Of a DNA stretch of 64,000 nt, positions 17,230 through 25,957 are shown one piece after another (position 1 is the stretch's first letter; the number at the start of each line of letters is the position of its first letter). The stretch is from Henriciella marina DSM 19595 (GTDB lineage: Bacteria; Pseudomonadota; Alphaproteobacteria; Caulobacterales; Hyphomonadaceae): assembly GCF_000376805.1 (NCBI RefSeq), contig NZ_AQXT01000002.1, positions 930,001 to 994,000 of the forward strand. The letters are read 5' to 3'. The notes under the pieces were generated by a model, which was not told the DNA's origin, did not search any database, and saw nothing but the letters and a program-made list of their open reading frames with translations. The translations under genes were made by a program, and so were the position numbers.

Positions 17230-18228
17230 CTACCCTTTCCGCTCTCGCCATACAGTTTTCGCGCGCTGCGGGCCATCCAGACGGTACATGATGTCCACAA
17301 GGCGGCGTGTCCCCATGAAGTCTATCGCTGCCTCGATTTCTATATAGGCTGACTGGACAGATAACATGTCGTTGCGGCGAAGCTCTGGGGAGATTTCTCG
17401 CACGGCTGGTTCGGCCAGGAATGAGGCGACATCGGGCCAACCGCCAATAGGCCGCTGAAAGATGAGGTCGCGGGCGGTCTCTACCGTCAGCGCGCCGGAA
17501 AAGGCGAGCGAGAGGAGCGGCGCTTCTGCCTGGCTAAGCGTGTTGATGTTTAGAGGCACCTCGTCTCCGCCGGGCAATGCACAGACAAGCGGTGACAGCG
17601 CTTCGACGATGTCTGGCGTATAGTACCGAACGGCCCGAAGCTCTGAGATGTCGATCATAGGAATGCCTGGCGTGCGGTATTGCAGGCCCGGGGAGGCGTA
17701 GAAGGCATTTTCCGCGCCGCTCATGCCCGGTGACTGGTCGGCGTCCACCCAGTCGACTAGGCTCGCAACAAGGCCTGTCAGATTGCCATCATCAAGCCCC
17801 GCAAGGTCGAGCAGGCTTTCATAGTCTTCGGCGGTTGTCGGCGTTGTGGAATTGCCGCCTGATGCGTCCGCCACAGCACTGGGCGCAGCAAGCCGGTTCA
17901 CGTTGAAACAATTGCCCCCGTCGCTGCCTGTGAGCGTGATGAGCCCGCCATCAATCTCAAACCTCACCGGCTGACCGAGGCCCGGCATACCGGCAAAGAG
18001 CTTGCCTTCGGTTGCAGTGAACATCTCCTCGATCAGGACACGGCCGAACTCCTCAGACGACAGCGCAAGCCAGTCGGCCTGGCTGGCGGCATCGACGGCC
18101 CGTGCGCGGCTGGTCATTGAGAGGACCGTTGAGGACAGGGTCACAGCGACGGCAGACATGGCCGCGACTATCATCAGTACCGTGACGAGCGCGACGCCTC
18201 TTTCAGATTTACGTGCCGCCCCCCTCAT
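17230..18228 (-). CDS. gspK: Type II secretion system minor pseudopilin K
   Basis: A 332-residue minor pseudopilin, much longer than the others as expected for GspK. The prepilin cleavage site is SERG-VALVTVLMIVAAMSAVAV; position +5 is Thr instead of Glu, which is normal for GspK because it caps the pseudopilus tip. The large inserted alpha domain includes GLDDGNLTGLVASLVDWVDA, a conserved GspK helix-hairpin-helix region. The C-terminal half has the calcium-type and disulfide-type tip features of the family only in outline. Overlaps gspJ by four bases. Confidence 0.93.
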   Translation of the reverse strand: MRGAARKSERGVALVTVLMIVAAMSAVAVTLSSTVLSMTSRARAVDAASQADWLALSSEEFGRVLIEEMFTATEGKLFAGMPGLGQPVRFEIDGGLITLTGSDGGNCFNVNRLAAPSAVADASGGNSTTPTTAEDYESLLDLAGLDDGNLTGLVASLVDWVDADQSPGMSGAENAFYASPGLQYRTPGIPMIDISELRAVRYYTPDIVEALSPLVCALPGGDEVPLNINTLSQAEAPLLSLAFSGALTVETARDLIFQRPIGGWPDVASFLAEPAVREISPELRRNDMLSVQSAYIEIEAAIDFMGTRRLVDIMYRLDGPQRAKTVWRERKG

Positions 18229-18857
18229 GATGGCACCCCGCCGACAAGGCTAGTAATCGTCAGTATGCGTTCATCGTCGAAGCGGACGGCAAAATCGACG
18301 CGATCTGGCAGCAGATTTGTTGCGGTTCCGGGCACGCCCTCCCAATAGAGAGACAGCTCGTCCCCGCGCCAGAAGGCGAGATCTATCGCTTCGACCCCGG
18401 TCAGCAGGACGCGCCGTGTCACAGGGGTTGATGGGGTCGGGTCCGGCCGGAGGGCCGCTTCGCGAACGAGCTCGCCATCCTGGGTCAGTGTATAGCTGAC
18501 ATATTGGAGACCGGAGCGCTCTGCGGCGTCTTCGGGATTGATCCAACCATTGCGCACAAAGCTGATCAAGGCACCTGTCGTCCGGGTCTCACCGCCGGTC
18601 AGAAACCGAAGGCCGCCGCGCCCGTTCGCGGTCTCTACGGCGCGCAAGGTCGCCGCTTCCAGATCGTCGCGAATATAGGCCTGCGCGATGTCGAGCTGGC
18701 GGATATCGATATCGCGGTCGCGCACCTGTTTGCCTGCATCAGTGGCCCGCATCAGAAGGCTGCCTCCCGCGATCGCCATCACCGAGAGGATGAGCAAGGC
18801 AACCAGCGTTTCGACCAGCGTGAAACCGGACTGAGAGGAAGGTTGAACCTGTCTCAT
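18225..18857 (-). CDS. gspJ: Type II secretion system minor pseudopilin J
   Basis: A 210-residue pseudopilin. The cleavage motif is SQSG-FTLVETLVALLILSV with Glu at +5. The C-terminal globular part contains the GspJ-type beta segment (RDLEAATLRAV..GRGGLRFL) and ends ERILTITSLVGGVPS. GspJ forms the tip trimer with GspI and GspK. The start overlaps gspI by four bases. Confidence 0.92.
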   Translation of the reverse strand: MRQVQPSSQSGFTLVETLVALLILSVMAIAGGSLLMRATDAGKQVRDRDIDIRQLDIAQAYIRDDLEAATLRAVETANGRGGLRFLTGGETRTTGALISFVRNGWINPEDAAERSGLQYVSYTLTQDGELVREAALRPDPTPSTPVTRRVLLTGVEAIDLAFWRGDELSLYWEGVPGTATNLLPDRVDFAVRFDDERILTITSLVGGVPS

Positions 18858-19261
18858 TCGGCAGCCTGCTCAGTGGTTCTGGCGGGCAGCGTTTTCAGCG
18901 TCATCAGCCGAGCGAGGATCTGTTCGCGGCTCTCTTCATTGACGCGGACCTCAAGGCGAAGAAGCGCGTCGCGCTCGGTTGGGAAGACGGTCAGTTCCCA
19001 GTGATAGGGACGCCCCATCTGGATCTCTGTGCCTTCAGTAACGCCGAGCTCAATTGGGTCAGGATCAGATATCGCGCGGGCGAGAATGTTCTCGGCCGTG
19101 GTGCGCGCGAGCAGGCGCGATTCAAGGCGAGCCGTATTCTGGACGGCGCCTGTGGCGACCTCCATCAGGGGGATAGCCGCCAGCGACAGGATGCCGAGCG
19201 CCGCGATTGTTTCCACCAGGCTGAAGCCGCGCTGAGAGGATCGCCTACCCTTCCCTGTCAT
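18854..19261 (-). CDS. gspI: Type II secretion system minor pseudopilin I
   Basis: A 135-residue minor pseudopilin with the cleavage site SQRG-FSLVETIAALGILSLA and Glu at +5. The conserved ARTTAENILA and the strand GRPYHWELTVFPTE match the GspI domain. It nucleates the tip complex with GspJ and GspK. It overlaps the end of gspH by 17 bases. Confidence 0.92.
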   Translation of the reverse strand: MTGKGRRSSQRGFSLVETIAALGILSLAAIPLMEVATGAVQNTARLESRLLARTTAENILARAISDPDPIELGVTEGTEIQMGRPYHWELTVFPTERDALLRLEVRVNEESREQILARLMTLKTLPARTTEQAAE

Positions 19262-19730
19262 GGATCACCTCCCCGTCAGGGGTGAGCGTCAGGCGCTGCG
19301 ACCAGCTTCGCCAGTTGACCGCGACATTGATGGGCTCGGCGCGTCCGAGTGGATTGAAGATGATGCGCTGGGGCGTGTCCTCACGCGACTGCAGGGCGCC
19401 ATCGGGCGGGAGGACTTCGAGCCTGACGCCATCTGGGAGTTCAAGCGCCCCGCGCTGGATGGCAAGCCACTCCTCACCCGTCCAGCTGACCAGCTCAATT
19501 CTTGTATCTGTCGGCTGGATGCCAATGATCTCTCCGGTCAAAACTGACCTGTCCTGTGCATCACGCAGCACGGTCTCGACCTTGCGGACCGCCCGCTCCT
19601 GCTGGGTCTCGCGCGGCGGCAGCGTCATGACCGCGACCGAGGTGACGAGACCCATGATGAAGATCACGAGCATCACCTCGACCAGCGTCATGCCCGCATC
19701 GCGCCGGGCTGGCAGGTGGCGGGGCCGCAT
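19245..19730 (-). CDS. gspH: Type II secretion system minor pseudopilin H
   Basis: A 161-residue pseudopilin. The N-terminus ARRDAG-MTLVEVMLVIFIMGLV has the G-M cleavage site and Glu at +5. The central part ERAVRKVETVLRDAQDRSVLTGEIIGI is the GspH helix and beta region. GspH links the tip complex to the GspG shaft. It lies 6 bases after the gspG stop. Confidence 0.92.
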   Translation of the reverse strand: MRPRHLPARRDAGMTLVEVMLVIFIMGLVTSVAVMTLPPRETQQERAVRKVETVLRDAQDRSVLTGEIIGIQPTDTRIELVSWTGEEWLAIQRGALELPDGVRLEVLPPDGALQSREDTPQRIIFNPLGRAEPINVAVNWRSWSQRLTLTPDGEVIHDREG

Positions 19731-19736
19731 CAGACC

Positions 19737-20201
19737 CTAGCTCCAGTTACCGATATCTGCGTTCTCGTCTTCGCCGCCTTCCTGGCCATCAGCGCCAAGC
19801 GAATAGAGGTCGTAGGCCTTGCCGGATTTCTCGCCCGGGCGCTCATAGACGAAGGGACGGCCCCACGGATCAAGCGGGACAGAATTGATATAGCCGCCGC
19901 GCCGGTAGCTGCCCGCAGCGGTCGTATCTGTCGGCTGATCCACCAGCGCGTCGAGGCCCTGCTGCTCGGTCGGATAGTCGTACATGTCGAGACTGTATTG
20001 CTCGAGCGCATTGGTGAGTGCCGTCACATTGGCGCGTGCGGCCTGAACCTGCGCACTCGTTCGCGCGCCAAGCACATTGACCAGAACGACCGTGGAAAGG
20101 AGGCCGATGATGAAGACGACGACCATGATCTCGGTCAGCGTGAAGCCTGCCTGTTTCGAGCGCAGTTTCTTTGTTGCCGGACGGTGTTTTCTTGCGAACA
20201 T
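19737..20201 (-). CDS. gspG: Type II secretion system major pseudopilin G
   Basis: A 154-residue major pseudopilin, the shaft subunit. The cleavage site is KQAG-FTLTEIMVVVFIIGLL. The family motif LDMYDYPTEQQGLDALV and the calcium-site loop GYINSVPLDPWGRPFVYERPG are intact, as is DLYSLGADGQEGGEDENADIG. Processing and N-methylation need GspO/PilD, which is not in the window. Confidence 0.97.
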   Translation of the reverse strand: MFARKHRPATKKLRSKQAGFTLTEIMVVVFIIGLLSTVVLVNVLGARTSAQVQAARANVTALTNALEQYSLDMYDYPTEQQGLDALVDQPTDTTAAGSYRRGGYINSVPLDPWGRPFVYERPGEKSGKAYDLYSLGADGQEGGEDENADIGNWS

Positions 20202-20221
20202 GAAGGCGTCTCCGTTAGGCG

Positions 20222-21436
20222 CTAGCCGATGGCCAGCTGGTTGATCTGAAGAATGGGCAGCATGATCGCGAGGACGATCAGCGCGACAATGCCGGCGAGG
20301 ACCACGATCATGATCGGCTCAAGCAGACCGAGCGCGATGGTCGACGCATTGTCGAACTCATCCTCGAGGTAGTCGGCGGCGCGCTCCATCATGCCTGCTA
20401 GGTCGCCGCCCCGCTCACCACTGGCGACCATGTGAAGGAGGATGGGGGGGAAAACGAGTTCGGCGCGCATGGCGCGGGCAAGGCCGGTGCCCTCTTCGAC
20501 GCGCCGGCGAACAGAGAGCGTCGCTTTGCGGAAGACGGCGTTCGACATGGCCCCGCGCGCCGCGCCGAGACAATCCGGCACCGGAGAGCCTGATGCAGAG
20601 AGGGTTGCGAAGGTGCGCGCGAAGGCCGCCGACGAGATACCGCGCGCGAGTCGTCCGACGACGGGCAGCGACAGGATAAACCGGTCGCGCGCTTCGGCGA
20701 TGCGTGGTTGGCGAAAGAGGCGGCGAAGGCCCCACACGCCCGCGACGAGCAATATCAGGACGACAATGCCCCACTGCCTCAAGAAGCTGGAGATGCTGAT
20801 CACGGCATCCGTCAGCCACGGCAGATCCTGCCCGAGCGTGTCGAACTGCTCAACGATGGCCGGGACAACGAACACCATGAGAAGGGTCACGACGAGGAGT
20901 GCGATGACCGTCAGCACGATGGGATAGATCAGCGCCGACATGATCTTGTTGCGCATCTTGCGCGACTTTTCGAGATGGGTTGCGAGGCGTTCCAGAACTT
21001 CGTCGAGACGGCCTGAGGCCTGCCCGGATGAGACAACGGCCCGGTAAAAAGGCGGGAAGGCCCTCGGGGCGCTGTTCAGGGCCTCAGACACAGAGTGGCC
21101 GTCAGTGATTGACGACCGAACACCGAGGAAGACCTTGCGGGTTGCCGGCTTTTCAGCTTCGGCGGCCACAGAGCCGATGGCCTCTTCGACAGGGGTGCCC
21201 GCCTTGACCAGCAAGGCAAGCTGGCGCGTCGCAACGACGAGGTCGCCGCCTGCGAGTTTCTGGTCGTGTCCGTTGAGCGAGGCTCCGGCCTTTGCCTTGC
21301 GGCTTTCGGCAATGTTGAGCGGGGAAAGCTGGCGCAGGCGCAATTCCTTGCGGGCGGCGCGCGCGGAATCGGCCGTGATGACCCCGCGGGTTTTCTTCCC
21401 GTCCGTCCCGATCGCCTGATAGTCGAAGACGGCCAT
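20222..21436 (-). CDS. gspF: Type II secretion system inner membrane platform protein F
   Basis: A 404-residue polytopic protein. It starts AVFDYQAIGTDGKKTRGVIT, has two GspF domains (about 75-195 and 275-400) and three membrane helices, among them YPIVLTVIALLVVTLLMVFV and PIMIVVLAGIVALIVLAIML. The LAGMMERAADYLEDEFDNA motif of the second domain is conserved. It forms the platform that assembles the pseudopilus under GspE power. Two bases separate it from gspE. Confidence 0.96.
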   Translation of the reverse strand: MAVFDYQAIGTDGKKTRGVITADSARAARKELRLRQLSPLNIAESRKAKAGASLNGHDQKLAGGDLVVATRQLALLVKAGTPVEEAIGSVAAEAEKPATRKVFLGVRSSITDGHSVSEALNSAPRAFPPFYRAVVSSGQASGRLDEVLERLATHLEKSRKMRNKIMSALIYPIVLTVIALLVVTLLMVFVVPAIVEQFDTLGQDLPWLTDAVISISSFLRQWGIVVLILLVAGVWGLRRLFRQPRIAEARDRFILSLPVVGRLARGISSAAFARTFATLSASGSPVPDCLGAARGAMSNAVFRKATLSVRRRVEEGTGLARAMRAELVFPPILLHMVASGERGGDLAGMMERAADYLEDEFDNASTIALGLLEPIMIVVLAGIVALIVLAIMLPILQINQLAIG

Positions 21437-21438
21437 GC

Positions 21439-22935
21439 TCAGGCGTCCTCTTCCCTGCGGCAGACGCGCAGGACTTCCTCGACGCTTGTCTGGCCTGTGG
21501 TGACATAGCGAGCGGCGTTGCGGAAGAGCGTGTCCTGGCCTGCAAAAGCGTGGGCCTCCAGATCATCCTCGGAGACGTCTTCGCGGATGAGACGGCGCAT
21601 CTCCTGATCGACGAGGAGCAGCTCATAAACACCAAGGCGGCCCTGATAGCCTGTCTGCGCGCAAGCCATGCAGCCGACAGGACGATAGAAGTCTAGCGCG
21701 TCTGCCGCTGGTAGACCGAACATAGCTTTCTCGTCTGAGGTCGCCTCATGCGGGGCCTTGCAGCTATCGCAAAGCTTTCGGACCAGCCGCTGGGCGAGAA
21801 CCGCGCGCATCGTGGCGGCGATCACATAAGGCTCGATCCCCATATCGCGCAGGCGCTGGATCGCGCCGACGGATGAATTGGTATGAACGGTGGACAGCAC
21901 CGGGCGGCCTGTGGAGGAGAATTCGAAGGCGACTTTTGCCGTCTCAAGGTCACGCACCTCACCAACCATGACGACGTCCGGATCGTGGCGAAGGATCGCG
22001 CGCAGCGTCGCCGCGAAAGTGAGGCCGACCTTGTGGTGCATCTGGGTCTGGCTGATCCCGTCGAGGCCATACTCAATCGGGTCCTCCAGCGTCATGACGT
22101 TGCGCTGACCATTGTTCAGAACAGATAGCGCCGAATAGAGCGTGCTTGTCTTGCCGGACCCGGTCGGCCCGGTGACGAGGGTAATGCCATTTGGCTGGGC
22201 AAGAACGGTGCGGAAGCGGGCAAGCGTTTCCGGGTCCATGCCAAGCTCATCGAGACCGAGCAGCGCGTTGCGCGTATCAAGGAGACGCATGGTGACCCGC
22301 TCGCCATAGCGCGACGGCAGGGTCGAGACACGCACGTCGATGGAGCGTCCACCGATCGAGAGCGAGATCCGGCCATCCTGCGGGATGCGCTTTTCGGCAA
22401 TATCGAGCCTCGCCATCACTTTGACCCGGCTGGTCAGGGGTGAGGCCAACTTGCGGGACGGCGTCAGCACTTCCTGCAAGACGCCGTCGATGCGGTAGCG
22501 GACCGAAAGATTGTCCTCATGCGGTTCGATGTGAACGTCCGAGGCGCGGCGTTTGACTGCTTCATAGATAAGGCCATTGATCAGGCGCACCACAGGTGCG
22601 TCATCATCGCCGTCCAAGAGATCTGCCGTTTGCGGAATGTCGTCGATCAGGGAGTGAAGGTCACCATGGCCAACCATCGCCGCGTCGGCTTCTTCATTCT
22701 CTATGGCGCTGCGGGCATAGGTTTCAGAGAGCTCGCGCTCAAACCGGCCCGCATCCAGGGGGGTGAAGCGTAAGGTCCGCCCCAAAGCGCGGCGCGCTTC
22801 GACGATCGCCATCGGGTCTGCGCCAGCGCGCACACCGAGGCTGATTGCGCCATCTTCTTCGCCCATAACGACAAGGCCCTTGTCGCGTGCAAAGGCGTAA
22901 GTGAGTGTCCGGATTTCAGTCGATGTATCGCTCAT
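21439..22935 (-). CDS. gspE: Type II secretion system ATPase E
   Basis: A 498-residue cytoplasmic secretion ATPase. Walker A is GPTGSGKTS at about 256-264, the Asp box and HDPDVVMVGEVRD Walker B end near 328, and HTNSS is the His box. The zinc domain is complete: CDSC near 387-390 and CMAC near 421-424. The N1E-like region precedes an arginine-rich linker. It powers pseudopilus extension with GspL and GspF. Located 34 bases after gspD. Confidence 0.97.
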   Translation of the reverse strand: MSDTSTEIRTLTYAFARDKGLVVMGEEDGAISLGVRAGADPMAIVEARRALGRTLRFTPLDAGRFERELSETYARSAIENEEADAAMVGHGDLHSLIDDIPQTADLLDGDDDAPVVRLINGLIYEAVKRRASDVHIEPHEDNLSVRYRIDGVLQEVLTPSRKLASPLTSRVKVMARLDIAEKRIPQDGRISLSIGGRSIDVRVSTLPSRYGERVTMRLLDTRNALLGLDELGMDPETLARFRTVLAQPNGITLVTGPTGSGKTSTLYSALSVLNNGQRNVMTLEDPIEYGLDGISQTQMHHKVGLTFAATLRAILRHDPDVVMVGEVRDLETAKVAFEFSSTGRPVLSTVHTNSSVGAIQRLRDMGIEPYVIAATMRAVLAQRLVRKLCDSCKAPHEATSDEKAMFGLPAADALDFYRPVGCMACAQTGYQGRLGVYELLLVDQEMRRLIREDVSEDDLEAHAFAGQDTLFRNAARYVTTGQTSVEEVLRVCRREEDA

Positions 22936-22969
22936 CTCTACTCAGTCTGCAGGCTGGCCGCCTGCAATC

Positions 22970-24907
22970 TTATTCTGTCGGCGCCTCTGGGCCGAGGACT
23001 TCGCTCAGAAAGGTGTCGAGGCTGACACCAATATCCTTCGTGCGAAGTAGCTCCTGCGCGCGGATATAATTGTAATTGCGCCCCGTCACCGCCTGTGCAT
23101 CGCCGCGGCTACGCACGATGGTCGGCTTGATGAAGATCATCAGATTTGTGCGGGTGTTCGAGCGGCCCTCGGATTTGAAGAGGTTTCCGGCAATGGGGAT
23201 ATCGCCAAGGAACGGCACCTTGGAATTGACGGTCGAGTCGGTCTGCTCAATGAGGCCGCCGAGCACAATGATCTCGCCATCATCAGCAAGCAGGCTGGTG
23301 CGAAACTCTCGCGTATTCAGTATGATGTCGGGCGAGAAGCCGCCGCCAATGAAATCATCGACGCTGGAAACTTCCTGATAGATATCGAGGCGGATCGTGC
23401 TGTCAGAGGAAATGCGCGGCGTCACTTCAAGCTTCACGCCGACCTGTTCGCGCTGGACCGTGCGGAACGGGTTGGAATTGTCATTGCCAAGCACTTCGCC
23501 AGACGTCAGCGGCACATCCTGACCGACAAGCAGCGAAGACGTGCCATTGTCGAGCGTCATGTTGAAAGGCTTGGAGAGGACGCGGGAGTTCGTGTCCTGC
23601 TCTACCGCGTTGATGATCGCGCCGAACAGCGTGTCGCCGTCCTGGCCGCCAATGCCGAGCACCGAGCCATTGACGCCGAGGAGCGAATTGATGGCTGCAT
23701 TGGTGAACTGGTTTGATCCGCCGCCCTCGCCGCCGTCTCCAATGTCGGGATCAATGATAGCGCCCGCAAGCGCGAGGAGATTCGGCGCGGAACGCGAGAA
23801 GTTTGTGGACGCGAAGGGCGTGGTGGAGTCGCCAGTGCCTGAGAGCAGGAACTGAACGCCAAGCTCACGGGCGGTGTCATCCGACATCTCCACGATGATC
23901 GCTTCGACCAGAACCTGTGCCCGGCGCTGGTCGAGCGCATCAACGACCCGCTCCATTGCAAGCAGTGCGTCAGGCGCCGCGCTGATGACGAGAGAGTTTG
24001 ATTCCACATGGGCCGCGATCGTGGCCGGCGGCGCAGTGCTTTCTGCTGGGCCGCGCTGGTCGGCCATTGCGAGCGCCAGCGACTCGAGCACGGGCGCCAG
24101 CTCTTCGGCGGTCGCATTGTTCAGCTGGATAACCCGGATATTGTCCCGGGTCGGCTCGGCGGCGTCGAGTTCAGTCGCGACCTCAACGGCACGCGCCACG
24201 GTCGGGCTATCGCCGCGAATGATCACCGAATTACTGGTCTGTGAGGCGGTGACTTCAAAGTTGGCGCGGGCATTTCCATCCTGCGTGCCGAGGAGGTTCA
24301 CGAGAATCCCCTCCATTTCACGGGCTGGCACGCTTTTCAGGGCGATGGTGCGAACTTCGGTCCGGTCAGACGTGTCGAGCGACTGAATGACTTCGCGGAT
24401 GCGCGGCATGTTTGAGGCGTAGTCCACGACGACGACAGAGTTGGAACGTGCATTCGCCACGACCTGTCCCTGCGCATCAATGATGGGTTTCAGCATCTGG
24501 GCGGCTTCGACCGCGCCGAAACTGTCGAGGGTGAAGACCTGGGTAACAAAGGCGTTCGGACCGCTAGCGGCCCCGCCTGCTTCACCGACAGCGAGCGCCT
24601 CGGGTACAATGCGGTAGACGCCCCTGCCCGCCGGGATCGCGGCGAAGCCGTTTACGCGCAGGGTGGAGAGGAAGACTTCAAAGACTTCATTGGTCGTCAT
24701 TGGCGTCTGCGAGAGGACCGTGACCCGTGTGCGGCCAACATCCGGATGCAGGATGAATGTATACCCGGTGATCGTCGAAACATCGTCGATCAGGGCCGTG
24801 ATCTCGACATCGTCGAGACTGAGAACATGGCGGTCGGTCTGCGCATTGGCGGTTGGCGCCAGCGCTCCGACCGTGAGGATCGCCATGGCGGCGAGGAGTT
24901 TCTTCAT
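22970..24907 (-). CDS. gspD: Type II secretion system secretin D
   Basis: A 645-residue outer membrane secretin with a Sec signal (AAMAILTVGALAPTANAQ). N0 (about 27-100) and three N-type domains follow, the second containing VVVDYASNMPRIREVIQSLD, then the secretin C domain with the VPFLGDIPIAGNLFKSEGRSN signature near residue 575. A Gly/Ser-rich insert (GDGGEGGGSNQF) lies in the N3 domain. A C-terminal S-domain-like tail (KDIGVSLDTFLSEVLG) may bind a pilotin, which would fit the lipoprotein at the operon's end. Four bases separate it from gspC. Confidence 0.96.
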   Translation of the reverse strand: MKKLLAAMAILTVGALAPTANAQTDRHVLSLDDVEITALIDDVSTITGYTFILHPDVGRTRVTVLSQTPMTTNEVFEVFLSTLRVNGFAAIPAGRGVYRIVPEALAVGEAGGAASGPNAFVTQVFTLDSFGAVEAAQMLKPIIDAQGQVVANARSNSVVVVDYASNMPRIREVIQSLDTSDRTEVRTIALKSVPAREMEGILVNLLGTQDGNARANFEVTASQTSNSVIIRGDSPTVARAVEVATELDAAEPTRDNIRVIQLNNATAEELAPVLESLALAMADQRGPAESTAPPATIAAHVESNSLVISAAPDALLAMERVVDALDQRRAQVLVEAIIVEMSDDTARELGVQFLLSGTGDSTTPFASTNFSRSAPNLLALAGAIIDPDIGDGGEGGGSNQFTNAAINSLLGVNGSVLGIGGQDGDTLFGAIINAVEQDTNSRVLSKPFNMTLDNGTSSLLVGQDVPLTSGEVLGNDNSNPFRTVQREQVGVKLEVTPRISSDSTIRLDIYQEVSSVDDFIGGGFSPDIILNTREFRTSLLADDGEIIVLGGLIEQTDSTVNSKVPFLGDIPIAGNLFKSEGRSNTRTNLMIFIKPTIVRSRGDAQAVTGRNYNYIRAQELLRTKDIGVSLDTFLSEVLGPEAPTE

Positions 24908-24911
24908 GGTC

Positions 24912-25784
24912 TCATCCCTCCTCGAAACGGATATCGAGATTACGTGCTTCCCCGCCCCGCAATACTGTCACACTGACAGTCTGCGCCGAACCCAATTCAG
25001 CAGCGAGCGCCGCTGTATCGAGCTCAAAGACGGGTCTGTTGTTGATACGGATCAGCCGGTCGCCAGGCTCGAGCCCGGCATCCTGCATAAGCCCGGGATT
25101 GCTTCGCGGCTGGAGCACAAAAGCCTCGACTGCACCATTATCTGTCTCGGCAATCGGGTTCATGCTGGCGAGCAGCGTGCGGGCCGTCACGCCTGGCGAG
25201 AAGGTGGCTGTACGCGGCTGCTGTACGGTCGAGGTCTGCTGGCGTGCATCGCTGGGGCTTCCAATCACTGACAAGCCCGCTTCGCGGCCACCGCGCATCA
25301 AGGTTTCTTCAGTGCCATTGCGCGAAATGATCACGCGGTCGCTGAGGACCCGCTCAAGGCGCGTACCGGGGATGATTTCTTCGCCGGGCTGAAAACGGGC
25401 GGTCTGATTATCCGGGGTCACGATTGTCGCTGAGTCGGCTGTCGGGTCGGTCGACATGAAGATGGCAACGAGTTTGAGGTTCAGCGTGGTTTCAGGCGCA
25501 TCGGGCACGATCTCCGCAGTGCGGCCGGATGAAACGAACGGATTTGTTGTCAGCAGAAGGCTGAGATCGCCGCGGGCATTTGCTCGCGTGGTCTGCTGGA
25601 TCGGTGTCGGCAGAGGGCGCAGCGTCAGGGTCGAAACCGCATCGGCAGGCGCGATCAGCAACCAGATCACACGCGCCAGAAGCATGGCAAACAGAATGAC
25701 GAGCACGAACTGCAGCGCCAGGCGGGCGGCCTCTATAAGGCGCCCGGTATTGACGGGCAGCGATAAGCGTCCTTCGAATCCCAT
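24912..25784 (-). CDS. gspC: Type II secretion system protein C
   Basis: A 290-residue inner membrane protein that connects the platform to the secretin. One transmembrane helix (LALQFVLVILFAMLLARVIWLL) is followed by the homology region (NPFVSS, LVAIFMS, RFQPGEEIIPGTRLERVLSD) and a C-terminal PDZ domain (AFVLQPRSNPGLMQDAGLEPGDRLIRINN). The ATG at 25784, with GAGGG just before it, is preferred over a TTG 12 bases upstream. It is the first gene of the gspC-N operon; a 10-bp hairpin lies in its leader. Confidence 0.92.
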   Translation of the reverse strand: MGFEGRLSLPVNTGRLIEAARLALQFVLVILFAMLLARVIWLLIAPADAVSTLTLRPLPTPIQQTTRANARGDLSLLLTTNPFVSSGRTAEIVPDAPETTLNLKLVAIFMSTDPTADSATIVTPDNQTARFQPGEEIIPGTRLERVLSDRVIISRNGTEETLMRGGREAGLSVIGSPSDARQQTSTVQQPRTATFSPGVTARTLLASMNPIAETDNGAVEAFVLQPRSNPGLMQDAGLEPGDRLIRINNRPVFELDTAALAAELGSAQTVSVTVLRGGEARNLDIRFEEG

Positions 25785-25801
25785 ACCATCCCTCAATGGT
25801 C

Positions 25802-25826
25802 CGGGGGCAGGATCACCCTGCCCCCG
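25802..25826 (-). other. Hairpin in the gspC leader
   Basis: CGGGGGCAGG (25802-25811), loop ATCAC, CCTGCCCCCG (25817-25826): a perfect 10-bp GC-rich stem whose base lies about 8 bases upstream of the GAGGG ribosome site of gspC. There is no T-run on either strand, so it is more likely an mRNA leader structure than a terminator. Confidence 0.6.
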
Positions 25827-25894
25827 AGCCGGTATAACTTAACTGGTACGTGTTGAAAGCCTGCCCGGGTGCCACAGAGACTGAATCAGTCCTT

Positions 25895-25945
25895 TTAGAA
25901 GCGGCGCTTGAGACCGAAGCCGGTCAACATCCCGAGGCTGTTTGC
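25895..25945 (-). pseudogene. Possible remnant of an outer membrane barrel C-terminus
   Basis: Downstream of the TonB receptor stop, in the same frame, a 16-codon open segment reads ANSLGMLTGFGLKRRF and then TAA. A strand of alternating residues ending in Phe is the signature of outer membrane beta-barrel C-termini. It is preceded by two in-frame stops and has no start of its own. It could be the tail of a lost porin/receptor gene or a chance run. Confidence 0.3.
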
Positions 25946-25957
25946 TTAACTGCCCAA

